A stretch of 64,000 nt of DNA from Apiospora phragmitis (lineage: Eukaryota > Ascomycota > Sordariomycetes > Amphisphaeriales > Apiosporaceae), in assembly GCA_038363925.1 (NCBI GenBank), contig JAQQWL010000001.1:620001-684000 (forward strand), read 5' to 3'. Of this stretch, positions 13,022-23,377 are shown piece by piece. The position numbers were made by a program, and so were the translations under genes. The notes under the pieces are model-generated. The model saw only the letters and a program-made list of their open reading frames with translations, made no database searches and was not told where the DNA came from. Position 1 is the stretch's first letter; each line of letters begins with the position of its first letter.

Positions 13022-14338
13022 ATGGCTGATCGTCTCCAAGTCCCCCAACGTCCGGCGGCGCCCACCAGTCACTCTACCTCGTGGTTCTCTAACGGTCTTC
13101 GCCGCACCGCCAGCCGCAGCTCTCTTAGGCGGTCCGCCTCAGCCTTGAAGAGGTCGACATCTCTCCTGAATGTCAAAAGCAGCAAAAACAGTAAATCTAC
13201 AACGCCCAGCCCGAATGACACGGAAACGGAAACGGAAACGGACAAGGACAACAAAGATGACGACTACATCAATCCCTTAGAGCAGGGCTCCCGCTGGCTT
13301 CTATCGGCCCGCGCCTACGCACTCCGGCAAGCCGCTCACTTAGGCTTCAGTCTAATGAACTTCTCAGCTCTAGCACCTACAGCAATCATTTGGTTAGATT
13401 CGACTCTGGGCAAGTTCAAGGGCAAAGACAAGATCAAGGTGGAGATATGGGAACCGAAATCATCGGAGCAGGAAACGTCTAAAAACCGTTTAACCGTCGC
13501 CAAGACGAACCGTCCCGCCATCATAAACTTCCACGGGGGAGGCTTTGTTGTTGGTCAGGGGACAGATGATGCTTATTGGGCCGGTGCGGCGATGAAGGGT
13601 ATAGAAGCTGTTGTATTCTCTGTCAACTATCGTCTTGCGCCGGAGTTTCCTTTTCCCACGCCAGTCGAGGATTGTGCAGATGCAATCATTCAAATCACAT
13701 CCCGAGCTGAAGAATTTGGTATTGATCCTGATCGTGTGTACATCTCGGGCTTCTCCGCCGGGGGCAGCTTGTCATTGGCTTGCTGGGTGCTTCTGCAGAC
13801 ACCCCTGAGATGGGGGTATGAGCTGGCCTATACAGCGCCGCCCAAGATTGCCGGTTTCTGCCTATTCTACCCTCTGCTGGACTACACCATCAGTCGGCCC
13901 CAGAAACGTACCACGTGCTCCAAGCCCGATCTGACTTTGCCCAAGAACATGACAGACCTTTTCGACGCTTCTTACCTGTACCCGAAGCTGCCGAAGGAAG
14001 ACAGGGATGACCCGCGTCTATCACCGGGGCTCATGCCAGATGATGTCCTGGCAAAGCTTCCTCCTCTGCATCTGTGTATCTGCGAATACGACATGTTGTT
14101 GGCCGAGGGGCACAGCTTTGCTGACCGTCTCCAGGATGCCGACAAGGAAATAAATGTGCGCGTGGTGGAAGGCGCGAAGCATGCATGGGATAAGCCGCCG
14201 CCCATGTGGCCCAAGAAGAGCGTCCACATCGAATACGGGCACGCCCTGGAGTCCATCCGGCGCTGGATGGGTGGCCCGGAGGGCAGCGGGAGCGACAGTA
14301 ACGTCGAATCCATCCTAAAGCGCATCGAGACTGTGTAA
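13022..14338 (+). CDS. HSL-family alpha/beta hydrolase, candidate ergosteryl-aspartate hydrolase (ErdH)
   Basis: An intact single-exon gene of 438 residues. The HSL/alpha-beta hydrolase-3 signature is complete: oxyanion HGGG at residues 171-174, nucleophile elbow GFSAGGS with Ser245, acid Asp357 (CEYDMLLAEG) and His387 (GAKHAWDK). The first ~85 residues are basic, Ser/Thr-rich and end in an acidic patch (TETETETDKDNKDDD), probably disordered or membrane-associating. There is no signal peptide. It is transcribed divergently from erdS across a shared promoter. In fungi the sterol-aspartate pathway has a dedicated hydrolase, ErdH, that removes Asp from ergosteryl-aspartate. The fold and neighbourhood make this the obvious candidate, but substrate cannot be read from sequence; another sterol or lipid esterase is possible. 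Unlike its neighbours, no frameshift is seen. Confidence 0.85.
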   Translation: MADRLQVPQRPAAPTSHSTSWFSNGLRRTASRSSLRRSASALKRSTSLLNVKSSKNSKSTTPSPNDTETETETDKDNKDDDYINPLEQGSRWLLSARAYALRQAAHLGFSLMNFSALAPTAIIWLDSTLGKFKGKDKIKVEIWEPKSSEQETSKNRLTVAKTNRPAIINFHGGGFVVGQGTDDAYWAGAAMKGIEAVVFSVNYRLAPEFPFPTPVEDCADAIIQITSRAEEFGIDPDRVYISGFSAGGSLSLACWVLLQTPLRWGYELAYTAPPKIAGFCLFYPLLDYTISRPQKRTTCSKPDLTLPKNMTDLFDASYLYPKLPKEDRDDPRLSPGLMPDDVLAKLPPLHLCICEYDMLLAEGHSFADRLQDADKEINVRVVEGAKHAWDKPPPMWPKKSVHIEYGHALESIRRWMGGPEGSGSDSNVESILKRIETV

Positions 14339-16594
14339 TGCAGCAGCCTACGACAGATTAAGCGTTCTTACGATTATAGTGCATTTTTGGCGAGGAGTTA
14401 GGGCCAATAGCTTGGGCGCTATACACGATGAACAGCGGAGATTTGTGGCCTCATGAGGCCAATAGACGGTCTTGGTTTTGAAGAATGTACATATACCTCT
14501 CGGCAGCTTGAGATAGACCTCGGACTCTCGTGCAGCCGGAGCACATTGTGTCCTGGATGGCGGACCCCATCGGGTACTTTGAAGAGTCCATATTCCAGAC
14601 CATCAACCTCGGAAAGAAATGGGCACCATACAATAGTTGAGTCCCAGTCGGCCAAGTTACAATGAGTCAATAGAGAAGTAACACGTGTTTCCGCTCAACC
14701 CGGTGCAATCCAGAGAGAGCTTCTAGAAGCAGTCAGGTGTTCGATATGAGAAATTTTTTATACTCGTGCTGCATAACGATGCACCCCTCCGCGTTCCGGC
14801 GTATCCGGATGCCCCGGCGCCCCGAAGTCACGGGAGGGGCTTTCTTGGTATCTCCGTCGCCCCAAACATTCAATGCGGTGAGATGTTCCGATAGTCTAGT
14901 AAACCAAACATATGCAACTAAATTTAGAAGCGTTCTTTGATGGCTTAGTCAGTCCCAGAGCCGCACGGCGTCTTAATTCAACCGCACGTAGTTGAGGGAG
15001 ACGGATATTGCAGTTAATGTAAGATACTTACTCATTTTGCTGACATTATCCCATGTTATATGGGCATGATAGGTACCGTAATTTGTAGCAGTCCCTCAAA
15101 TTCATCTTGTGAAGCGATGGTGATATGTGTGTCACTGGTTTACTTACGAAGCTATTTTGCCAGAACCTGGGATCCCATCAGGGAGTATAAGATTGTGCCT
15201 GAGAACCGCCCGCCTTTCCTCGAATACCCAGCCTGGATTGACTACAGAGTGTTGTACACATCGGTGGCTTTGATGATATCTCTCAAGCTCGGCTCCCGCA
15301 TGATTCACATCACTGCAGGACTGGTGATAGGCACACCCACCAGGAGGAAGCTCTTGTATTGGAGTCTCCGCTTCTGAAAATAGCAGACCGAAATTGTTTG
15401 CTTGCATAGTGCTACGTAGCAAAAGTGATGGCCGGCAACATATTAAGCACATCAGGGTCTTTCAGTATTGCACGCTAAGATGCTCCCCGTTCGAATTCTA
15501 GAGTTGCAACAGCTTGCTGTCCCGTGTTCAACTTCAATGTAGAAGACGTCATACACGAGCAAAGCCGTCTTTAGATATACAGTACGAAGCAAGAAAGTCC
15601 ATTGGTAAGTCAAGTGGAAAGAAAGCAATAGAAAAAATAGCCTGAAATCGATTCGTGTCTACCTTTCTCACCGGGGCAGTGTAGTAGGCAGTAGCGGTCT
15701 CCCAAGATATGATATATAATATCTATAATACCATTCATTACAACACCATCTTGGTCGGCTGGAAATAGCCTGGAGGTCTTGACTGCAAGATTCCCGACGA
15801 GATCCAAACGGCCTTTTCCGATGAAGGGATAAATTGCCCCAGTCAGTCCCTATCTCTTCGGACACATTGCGACTTTCCACTCAATACTGCGCCAGCACGT
15901 GCGAAAGGCTTGAGAAAGGGGTAATCAAAGCCATCATATCGTGAATGAGTAAACAAATCAACACCGTTCTCCGATCAGAAGATTGTATGCCGAAAAAGAA
16001 CTCCACCAATCATGTTAATAACAATCTACTGACTCGTACGAGCAGTCCGTATCGTTCGTTCACTCCCACGCGCGAGCGGTAACATCCACACATCAACAAA
16101 CGCTTTGACGAACATGCCCAATTCGTACACATAACCCCGTTACGAAGCAGAGCCAATCTACTTGGGCGTTGCTGGCCTGCATATCCCCTGCACAAGCGAT
16201 CGTGGTTTCCCGATAAGCCATCGGGTGCTGCCTCCATCACCTTCTCCATGCGGCAATTGCCTGCAGGGCATGCACAGAGGCTCCATTGCTCGATTGAGTA
16301 TGCGGCTCCACACCCATCGCGACGGCAAACGGGGGGCTGGGTTGAAGGGTCGAGGGTCGCAACAGCGGGCATGTGAATACCATCGGAGGGACGTGTGGTG
16401 AGGGGGGCAGATAAATCATAAGATAAAAATCAGGTATAAGTTGTGATATCGGCTCCCATATTATTCTTATTCTTTTCCCTCTGGCTGGTCTGTCTCCAAC
16501 ACCACCGATCTCACCGACCACACTTAGACTGTCTCTTCCACGCATAATCACACACATATATACAGATCCTCGGTCTTATATAATCATAATCATA
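14339..16594. other. Long intergenic region with a possible exon remnant
   Basis: No supported gene in 2.25 kb. Small opposing open frames at 15060-15377 (+) and 15144-15452 (-) overlap and match nothing I recognise. A protein-like stretch on the - strand is listed separately at 15655-15840. The last 200 bases before 16595 contain a TATATA run near 16555-16561 and pyrimidine-rich sequence, suitable as a promoter for the next gene. Confidence 0.5.
15655..15840 (-). pseudogene. Possible orphan exon of an unrecognised protein
   Basis: One - strand frame reads about 60 codons of ordinary-looking protein composition (for example YPFIGKGRLDLVGNLAVKTS, then GIIDIIYHILGDRYCLLHC). It is closed upstream by a TAG and downstream runs into candidate donors (GTGAGA, GTAGAC). 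I cannot find a matching start or further exons in the flanks. It may be the remnant of a degraded gene or a chance frame. I do not recognise the family. Confidence 0.25.
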
Positions 16595-17155
16595 ATGCAG
16601 CTCTCCATCCTCCCTACCCTCTTCCTAGCCGCCACGGCCGCGGCCTTGCCCCTCTCAGACGCCGTCGAGTTGGACTCGCGCGCCGCCAGCTTCGCCCGCG
16701 TGAGCCTGCCGGCGCCGGCCAACTGGATGACCGACTCGTCGCTGTACCCGAGTAACATCATCGCGGCATACAGCGCCGAGACAGCCCAGTACGCGTCGGC
16801 CGAGAGCTGGGCGGCGTACATCCTGGCGAAGTGTCAGGGTTACCGCGACTGCACATCCTGCATTTCCTACTCGGGTAAGCAAGGCATCTCTGAAGACCCC
16901 CCACACTGCCAATCCAGTTCGTTGGGTTCGGGGGCAGGGAAGGTTCCTTCCGCCGAGGTACGGTCAGATCGTACAAACAAGTCTGCTGATACGTCATTGT
17001 CTACTCGTATAGGTATCAACTCGGGAAGCACAGGGGGCCGTTACTGGTTTGGCGAGGTGTACAGAGGTGGTGCGACAACGCCCGCGCGATACGAGCGCGA
17101 GACCGACCCTAGCCTTGGGATTACCGACTCGATTGCGTACACCATCGTTTCCTGA
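16595..17155 (+). CDS. Small secreted protein of unknown function
   Basis: Starts with a clear signal peptide (MQLSILPTLFLAATAAALPL) and no later membrane segment, so it is probably secreted. The open frame is 186 codons, but 16875-17012 has the shape of an intron (GTAAGC donor, TGCTGAT branch, TATAG acceptor). It is 138 bases, a multiple of three, so the frame stays open if retained. Splicing gives about 140 residues, with Cys residues in CQGYRDCTSCISYS and a Gly/Tyr/Trp-rich end (GGRYWFGEVYRGG). I do not recognise the family; an effector-like or wall-associated role would be a guess. No frameshift is apparent. Confidence 0.7.
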   Translation: MQLSILPTLFLAATAAALPLSDAVELDSRAASFARVSLPAPANWMTDSSLYPSNIIAAYSAETAQYASAESWAAYILAKCQGYRDCTSCISYSGKQGISEDPPHCQSSSLGSGAGKVPSAEVRSDRTNKSADTSLSTRIGINSGSTGGRYWFGEVYRGGATTPARYERETDPSLGITDSIAYTIVS

Positions 17156-17597
17156 AGCCTGATGGAAGATAAAGGGAGTGAGGAATGATGCTGTTACGGA
17201 CATGAAAGTGGCAGAGGGTAATAGTCACGAGAGTGCCGTAAGGGTGATGACATGCGAGAGCAGTTCCAAGACCATATACAGAATACCCCGAGCCTTAATA
17301 TGAGACGTGATTCGCCATGATAATACTGAGCCAGTTTTCCATGTTCTGCTTGAGTCGTATTATTTCGTTTTGGTAATGCCCAATTCAAATGAGATCAGTA
17401 CAATCACCCGTTTACATACCCTCACGGAAATGTACAGTGCAAAACGCCCCAATAACTCCTCATGAGCCATCCAAACTCCCGTAATACCCGGTACCATCCT
17501 GGGGGTCACCGTAGAACAAATATTGAAGGTGGCTGACACGGTTCAACGCCTCTCAACCCGCCATCGTCTCTGCCTCACTTGTACAGAGCCCACCTCA
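17156..17597. other. Convergent intergenic gap
   Basis: 440 bases between the stop codons of two convergent genes. It should contain both 3' UTRs and polyadenylation signals. No gene or repeat is visible. Confidence 0.6.
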
Positions 17598-18475
17598 TCA
17601 CACGTTCTCTCGGAACACCGACCGTCGCTCTGTTGGGCTGTCATTCTTGGCTGCGCCACCTCCAGGTCTCGGTGTAACGCCCGTGTCGATGGGTCTCGGG
17701 CTCACTCCGCGCATACTCATGTTGCTCGGCTCGGCCGCGTCGTCGTCAAATGGGTTCGCAGCGCTCCGGCCGCCTGCCCCGGGCACACCGAGGCTATCCC
17801 GGTCTCGCGAGCGGCCCCGGTTACCCGGCGCTGCGCCAGGCGTCGAAGCCAGGTTCATGTTGTACCCGCTGCCCGAGTACGGGTCGTTACGGAGGCCCAG
17901 TTCCTGCTCCTCGTAGTAGCCACCGGGTCCGTAGGTGTCGGCCTCGGGGCCCACGCGAGAATCCCAGGCCTCGTCGGGGTCCAGCGGCCCAAACCCGCGG
18001 CCTCGCCCTGGCTGCTCGTAGGCGCCGCCGGCCGAGCGGTTGTTGCCGCGGCCGCGCAGCTTATCGTTGAACCATCCGCGGATCCCGCCAGGCGCCGGAG
18101 TAGGTGTCCCGTACGCCGAGGGCTCGGGTCGTGCGAAGGGATTGTACGAGGATATGGTGGGAGCGGGGAGCTGCGATTGTGGTTTATTCCAGTCAGCATT
18201 CGGAGGTCCACGGCGAGCGAGGCTGTCTGTAGAGAACCCATAATGATGGGTAAAGTACAATGGATTCCAACGGAAAGTACGGATCGATCGGTCCAAGCGA
18301 CGTGAGTTTTCGCACTACAAGCAGTGTGTAGCAGACGACAGGAAGAGGTCAATCGAGGGAGGAAGGCACTTACACCTAGTCGTCGCGCTCTTAGCTGTGT
18401 GAAGACGATCCAGCCTACCACAGCCGCGATGAGCAGCAGGAAGAGGACGAGGAAGAAAATGCCGAGGCCGTTCAT
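17598..18475 (-). CDS. Conserved fungal single-pass membrane protein, function unknown
   Basis: Exon 1 (18475-18374) encodes MNGLGIFFLVLFLLLIAAVV and the rest of one N-terminal membrane helix, then TQLRARRLG. The intron is 18171-18373 (GTAAGT donor, CTGAC branch, CGCAG acceptor). Exon 2 (18170-17598) begins LPAPTISSYNPFARPEPSAY and continues as a hydrophilic, Gly/Pro/Arg-rich tail with GGIRGWFNDKLRGR, a likely conserved patch, and a phosphorylatable Ser/Thr-Pro C-terminus. The spliced protein is 224 residues. I recall similar proteins as unnamed hypothetical proteins across Pezizomycotina. The helix starts at residue 4 with no cleavage site, so a signal anchor with a cytosolic tail is most likely. 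No frameshift is seen. Confidence 0.75.
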
Positions 18476-19383
18476 GTCTGCCAGCACGGCCCACGGCCAA
18501 CACAACACACAATTTCGGCGTAGGCGATGGTGTTCTGCTCAATAGGAGAGGTCATGCAGTAGCAGAGTGCATCAATCTGCGCTCTCAATCTCTCTCTCTC
18601 TCATGTGGCGACTATGCGATCCAAAGGGAAATGGCAGGAGTTTCGCGAATCGGTATGCTGTCTCTCGCAGAGTAGGGTTGCAGCGATTAACGTACGAGGC
18701 TGGTTAGCATGCCGTGCCTAATGCGCGCGACGTAGTACCATGCTTCAAGAAAGATAGAGAGAAGAGGTTTCCTTGGCGACTGGTGGGTGGTGCCAACAAT
18801 AGAACCTTAGCTTGGGTTAGGTACACTAAAAAGCCCGTTTTGCGTCACTGAACAGATCCGACTAAAACATCTCCACAGGGGCTCACTCATGCCTACAAGG
18901 GGTGACTTACTCAGTGCTCTGGGGGATCTCTAGTGGACTGCGGAGTGCTTGCAGCCTGCAGGCGCCCCCCGATAATTATGCCAACCAACGAGTGACGTTG
19001 GGAATGTCCTCTTCCCTCTCAATGCCTGAGCCACTTTATCAACACACCATCAAGTTATCGTGTCTTATATCATACAGCGAATCAAAATTTGAATTTGACA
19101 GTGTGGCCTTGCCAGCCATGCTTGCATCTCCCAGCCTCTTGTGTATGTCTCACATTCGCCCGTATCGTTTGGTTGCCAAGAGGTGGCTTTGCTCGACCAG
19201 AACAAGGTTACAATACGACTATCACATTTATTAGCTCGTATATGTCGCAGCAAAAGCTTGCTACTGCAAGCTCGTTTATCGTAATCATACATGGTGAGGC
19301 CTCAAAGGTAACAAAATCCAAATAACAAGAACGACCACCACTAGGCAGGCTCATGGCTCATACATGTATTTGTATATCGTTCT
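18476..19383. other. Intergenic region, upstream of the membrane protein gene
   Basis: 900 bases between two - strand genes. A short CT dinucleotide run lies near 18588-18602. The + strand frames at 18902-19325 show no domain or signal peptide. Nothing else is supported. Confidence 0.55.
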
Positions 19384-21005
19384 CTAAGCGAAACATTGAC
19401 CCCAATTCCCGCCAGCCCTAGCAAAGCTGAGGCTTTCTACAAATTGGCTCAGCTTGCAGCGTCCAAGTTATCTGCATCGCAGTTTTGCAGGGGAATGACT
19501 CTGTCATTCACCAAGACTCTCACAAACTCCTCGTCTGCATCATCGTTACAAGTCAACTTCTCAACGTACATCCTGGCTGCGAAGGGCACCGTCCAGCTTG
19601 ATGAGAACCCCTTTGTCTCCCTTGGGGACGCCTTTGTGGTGTTTGAGAGAGGCTCGGTAGCATTGTAGAGACCCAATGCAGCAAAAACCCCCGTCATGTC
19701 GTTGTCATGGCTAAAGTCGGCATATAGCGATCGGTCCAGGGGGAACGTGTCGGGAGAGCTGTCCAGTGTCGTGTTCGTTGTCGTATGATCCACCACAGGT
19801 TTTCCCGTCAAGCGAGCAATGAGCTCGTTGACAAAGCCAACTCCTTGGGTGGCGCCCAAGGGATTGCCGTTTCCGTAGCCGTACCATTTGCCCAGAGATT
19901 GGTAGTAGTCGTACCCATTCCACTCGTCGCGAGTAAAAAGGCCGCAGAAAGGTGATAATCTCCCATTAATGTCGGCGACCGTATTGAACGGGCAAAGGTC
20001 CATCATGTATACCGTGTCAACCAAGCTCAGGTTCGCGCCTGGCAGGTTCTGGTTGAGCTTCTCTGCAATCGGCGGTGCGAAAATCTGGAGCCAAGCTGTC
20101 TGTGCCTGGTCTCCGACCGATGAGGTCGGTCCGTCTTCAAAGGCTTTGCAGTTCGCATGACTCAGCGTGTTATTGACTCCTTCGTCTTCAGAAATAATCA
20201 CCATATGGTACGGAAATGCATCAGGCTCTTCTGCGAGTTTGTCTTCAAGGCGCGACTGATGGAAACCTTGAGTCCAGTTCTGTGCCGATTCAACCACACG
20301 GCTCTGGCCAGCGGACCTCACAAACGGCACGGCCTGCTTGGTCAGGTGCTGATACCGCTTGTAGAACTTGATTCCCGAGTTCACCAACTGCTGTTGTCCA
20401 AATGGCGACAGCTGATCAGCACCCAGGGTATAGTTGTATTCCTTGATGAACCCGTAGTCCTTCCCATAATTTGTAACTGTGTCGTGGATGCGCTGAACTA
20501 TAGCGCTGTAGATGGCAGTTTTAGATGCCGTAGGATCACGGGCTCCGTGCCGTGAGAGTATCTGCGCGAAAGTGACTTCGCATCCCTCTGGAGTGGAGCG
20601 ACTGATATCCGAGTTAACCGGAAAAAACGGTGAGTATTGACCCCAGAGCGAGATATCTCAGGCAAACATGTGAACCCGTGCAGAGCAGAGTCACAGGATC
20701 CATTCGGAGGGGATTGTCTATGTGACGAGTTAGTGTCATGATGCTTTCGGCACAGGGTGTACATGAGGTTGGATGGATACTGACGCATAGCTGGCCACAG
20801 AGAAAAGGGCTACTACAATGAGAAGACCGACCATGGCGAGTTTCATAAGCGCGTGTCTGCGCCCCTGGTCCGTCCAAGTGGTTAATATCGGGGGTTGCAC
20901 AGAGCGGCTGCGCGCTGTCACGGGCAGAGGACTGTATTTATGTGACCTGGGCAGCCATTCCCATTGCCTGTTAAACATGGTCGCGATATCATCTTTGATG
21001 CCCAT
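19384..21005 (-). CDS. Histidine acid phosphatase / 3-phytase-like, N-terminally membrane anchored
   Basis: Hydrolyses phosphomonoesters, possibly phytate, through a phosphohistidine intermediate. The active-site motif [10 protein letters not shown] is at 20536-20562 on the - strand; [15 protein letters not shown] and the proton-donor motif SHDND are both present. Phytase-type Cys and Trp motifs (CLPEIS, GQYSPFF) precede the active site. Exon 1 (21005-20785) encodes a ~53-residue basic cytosolic head and a membrane helix ([19 protein letters not shown]), so this is a type II anchored form rather than a cleaved secreted one. The intron is 20718-20784 (CTAAC branch). Shifts are needed near 20643 (-1) and 19469 (-1, G run). 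After the second, the typical phytase end appears ([14 protein letters not shown], stop 19384-19386). The total is about 518 residues. Family is certain; phytate as substrate is inferred. Confidence 0.88.
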
Positions 21006-21866
21006 GATGGGGTCGGTCGAAATATAGAAAAGTTAGGAGGTGGCAGGTACTATGTGAGGTAGTACTCGGCAGTATTCCAGAAGCAATCGGTGTTCCAAAC
21101 ACGTGGGCCAGACCTGCAAGCTCATTTGACCACGCCGATCAGAACCAATCTCAGGATCCAGTATCCCAGTCGGCGAAGCTTAGCCCAACTGCAAATGAAT
21201 GTGATAAATGAATCTCGAATGCAAGCTGTGGGGTCGCATAGATATAATGGCGGGTTGGTGAGCATTGGTTAGGATCTCAAATGACAAAGAGGCCTCTCAC
21301 CGAGTGTGGACCTCCATCTGGGGATTTTGGGTTACTGCAGCTCAGTGGGGCGACGGTCGTGCTGAGGCAGTGTTCTGAACTTCTGGGCAGTCTTGCTTAG
21401 TGGATGGTCTGGACAGCACGAATATCCATCAACATCAGATGCAGAGTCCAGTCAAGTCAACAGGAACATCACCGGATAACCACCAAGCCGTCTCGTTCAA
21501 GGATTGAATGCATACTAATTTCCATTAAGAACGGAGCACCAAAGGGCACTCGTCAACTCAATTACGACCTCATACAAGAATGCCAGCACTTTTACCGTGC
21601 AGTCGTCAAAGATGAGCTTCTCCAACATCTCATCTATACTATATAGCCCGTCAAGGTAGGTTGGCCCGTCATCGACCAGACCTGCTATTAAAACCCGACC
21701 AGACCTGCTATTAAAACCCGACCAGACCTGCTACTAAAACCCGTACAGACCCAAGTTTAAGTTCCTGCCAAATAGCACCGCTTAAACAACCCATGATATC
21801 ATGCAAATATACTACTACTAGTGCAAGGAAAGAAACCGACTCCGTAAGTTTCGCATCACTCTTTGA
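21006..21866. other. Intergenic region, upstream of the phosphatase gene
   Basis: 860 bases between two - strand genes. It contains a small tandem repeat at 21673-21741, listed separately. Short open frames on the + strand show no domain. Confidence 0.55.
21673..21741. repeat. 23-bp tandem repeat, three copies
   Basis: Three head-to-tail copies of a 23-base unit containing ACCAGACCTGCTATTAAAAC. The third copy differs by one T-to-C change, and a partial fourth copy may follow. Non-coding; no known function. Confidence 0.9.
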
Positions 21867-23377
21867 TCAAAAAGCCACCCCCACAATGCTTGTCCGGAAG
21901 GGAACCGGATAAGGGTCGAGAGCAGCGGGCCGGGACTGTCCAACGGCCCTGGCAGCAACACTGCTGTAAGGACTAGCCAGCGTCGTCGGCAACGTCTGCG
22001 AATCATCCTCATATTCGTCCGTATCGGAACTACAATCGCTGAATGTCGCGTATGAATTACCGCGAGACCATTCGTTCGCTGCCACGACTTTGTAATATCC
22101 ATTGTTGTGCTGGACAGGTAAAGGCGTGTTCGTGATCGGCTCACCGCCGGATCGGTGGGGGCGGTCTTGCCGTCCAATCCAATCAGCCACTCGCGAAAAA
22201 GATTTCTTCTTTCGCAGAGGAGGCCGGTATTGGAGGGGTAGCGGTGGCCACAGCTTTTGCTCCTCTGCTGGCCGCCGGCGCGGAGACTCTTGCTTGATAT
22301 TGAAGTCGGTGCCAGCCACAGGCAAAACAAAGTGGGGACTTGAAGATGAAGTCTTGGAAGGTGCCGTGCGCGGGCGATCGGAGCTCAGACGATCACTAAA
22401 CGACGGCGCATTCGGCGGCAAAGCGGGGATATCTGGCATGGGCTCCATATCTGTGATTCTGCGAGAGCGCACCGATCAAAACGAGCCAGCGCGTTTGGAA
22501 GCAACGCTTGGCGACCTGCTGACGGCGCTATAAACACTCGCCAACTCCACTGCATCTTCAATGCAGTCCTGGATGTGGTCTCGTTCCAACATGGCATTGG
22601 CGATCTTCTCAATGAGATCATCTATGGAGGGTTGGCCAGCCGACGGGGATACTGTCCTCAGATGAGCTGGCGCTGGATGTTTTACTACGCTCAAGCTCGG
22701 TGAATCAAAGACAGATCCTGTCGGGGTCGGTTTCCTGGGAATTTGGAATGACATCGGAGAAAGCGACCGGTTTGGGCTGCTGTCCTTGCTGGTCTGATGG
22801 GCCCCAATGATGCGATCAGGGGGCGTGCGGGGGTTTTGGACAGGCTCGAAATGCGGTAGTAAGGGGACATTACGTCCAAGTTGATATGAATTGGGCGGAA
22901 TGAAGACGGCCGGGGCAGCTGTCTTAGTTGCGAATGGCCGTATTCTGGAATGCTATATGATGCGGAATCGAGGTGGCTGAAGTTGGTTGGAGCCGAGATT
23001 TGCGGCCGGCGCGAGCCCGAAGACCATCGAGGTCGTAGTCTAAGTCGTCTCCTTATAGAGAGACCGTCCCGATCAGATCCAAACCATCTCCTCCTCCTGG
23101 GAGCCCGCTCCGTATAAGAAAAAGCACCGTTGCTGTCCATCGGTTCATAAGACGGCGGCGGCGGCATCAGCAAGGGTTGTTGCTGAAGAACAAATGGGAG
23201 CTTCTCAGACGCTGTTGGGGTTGGTGTTAGTTGTTGCTGTAGGTATGGGGTTAGAGGTGGACAGGGAAGCTTACTAGTATAATGAGGCTTCTCATCATCA
23301 AGAGCAACCGAACAGCACAGAAACGAATGGGATATGCAGTCGTATACCTCGGTAAGCACCGTGTTGAATGACTTCAT
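21867..23377 (-). CDS. Proline/serine-rich, probably disordered protein of unknown function
   Basis: Three adjacent frames read as one protein. The N-terminal part (23377 downward) is Gln/Pro-rich (LPFVLQQQPLLMPPPPSYEP) and contains a likely 63-base intron at 23212-23274 (GTAAGC donor, CTAAC branch, CAACAG acceptor). Near 22965 the frame must change by one base, after which the reading continues ATKTAAPAVFIPPNSYQLGR into SPMSFQIPRKPTPTGSVFDS. A predicted helix follows (DDLIEKIANAMLERDHIQDC). A TGA at 22476-22478 then interrupts the same frame, and the C-terminal part runs from DMEPMPDIPALPPNAPSFSD to the stop at 21867. No catalytic domain is visible. The TGA may be error, mutation or part of an unrecognised intron. 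Confidence 0.55.
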
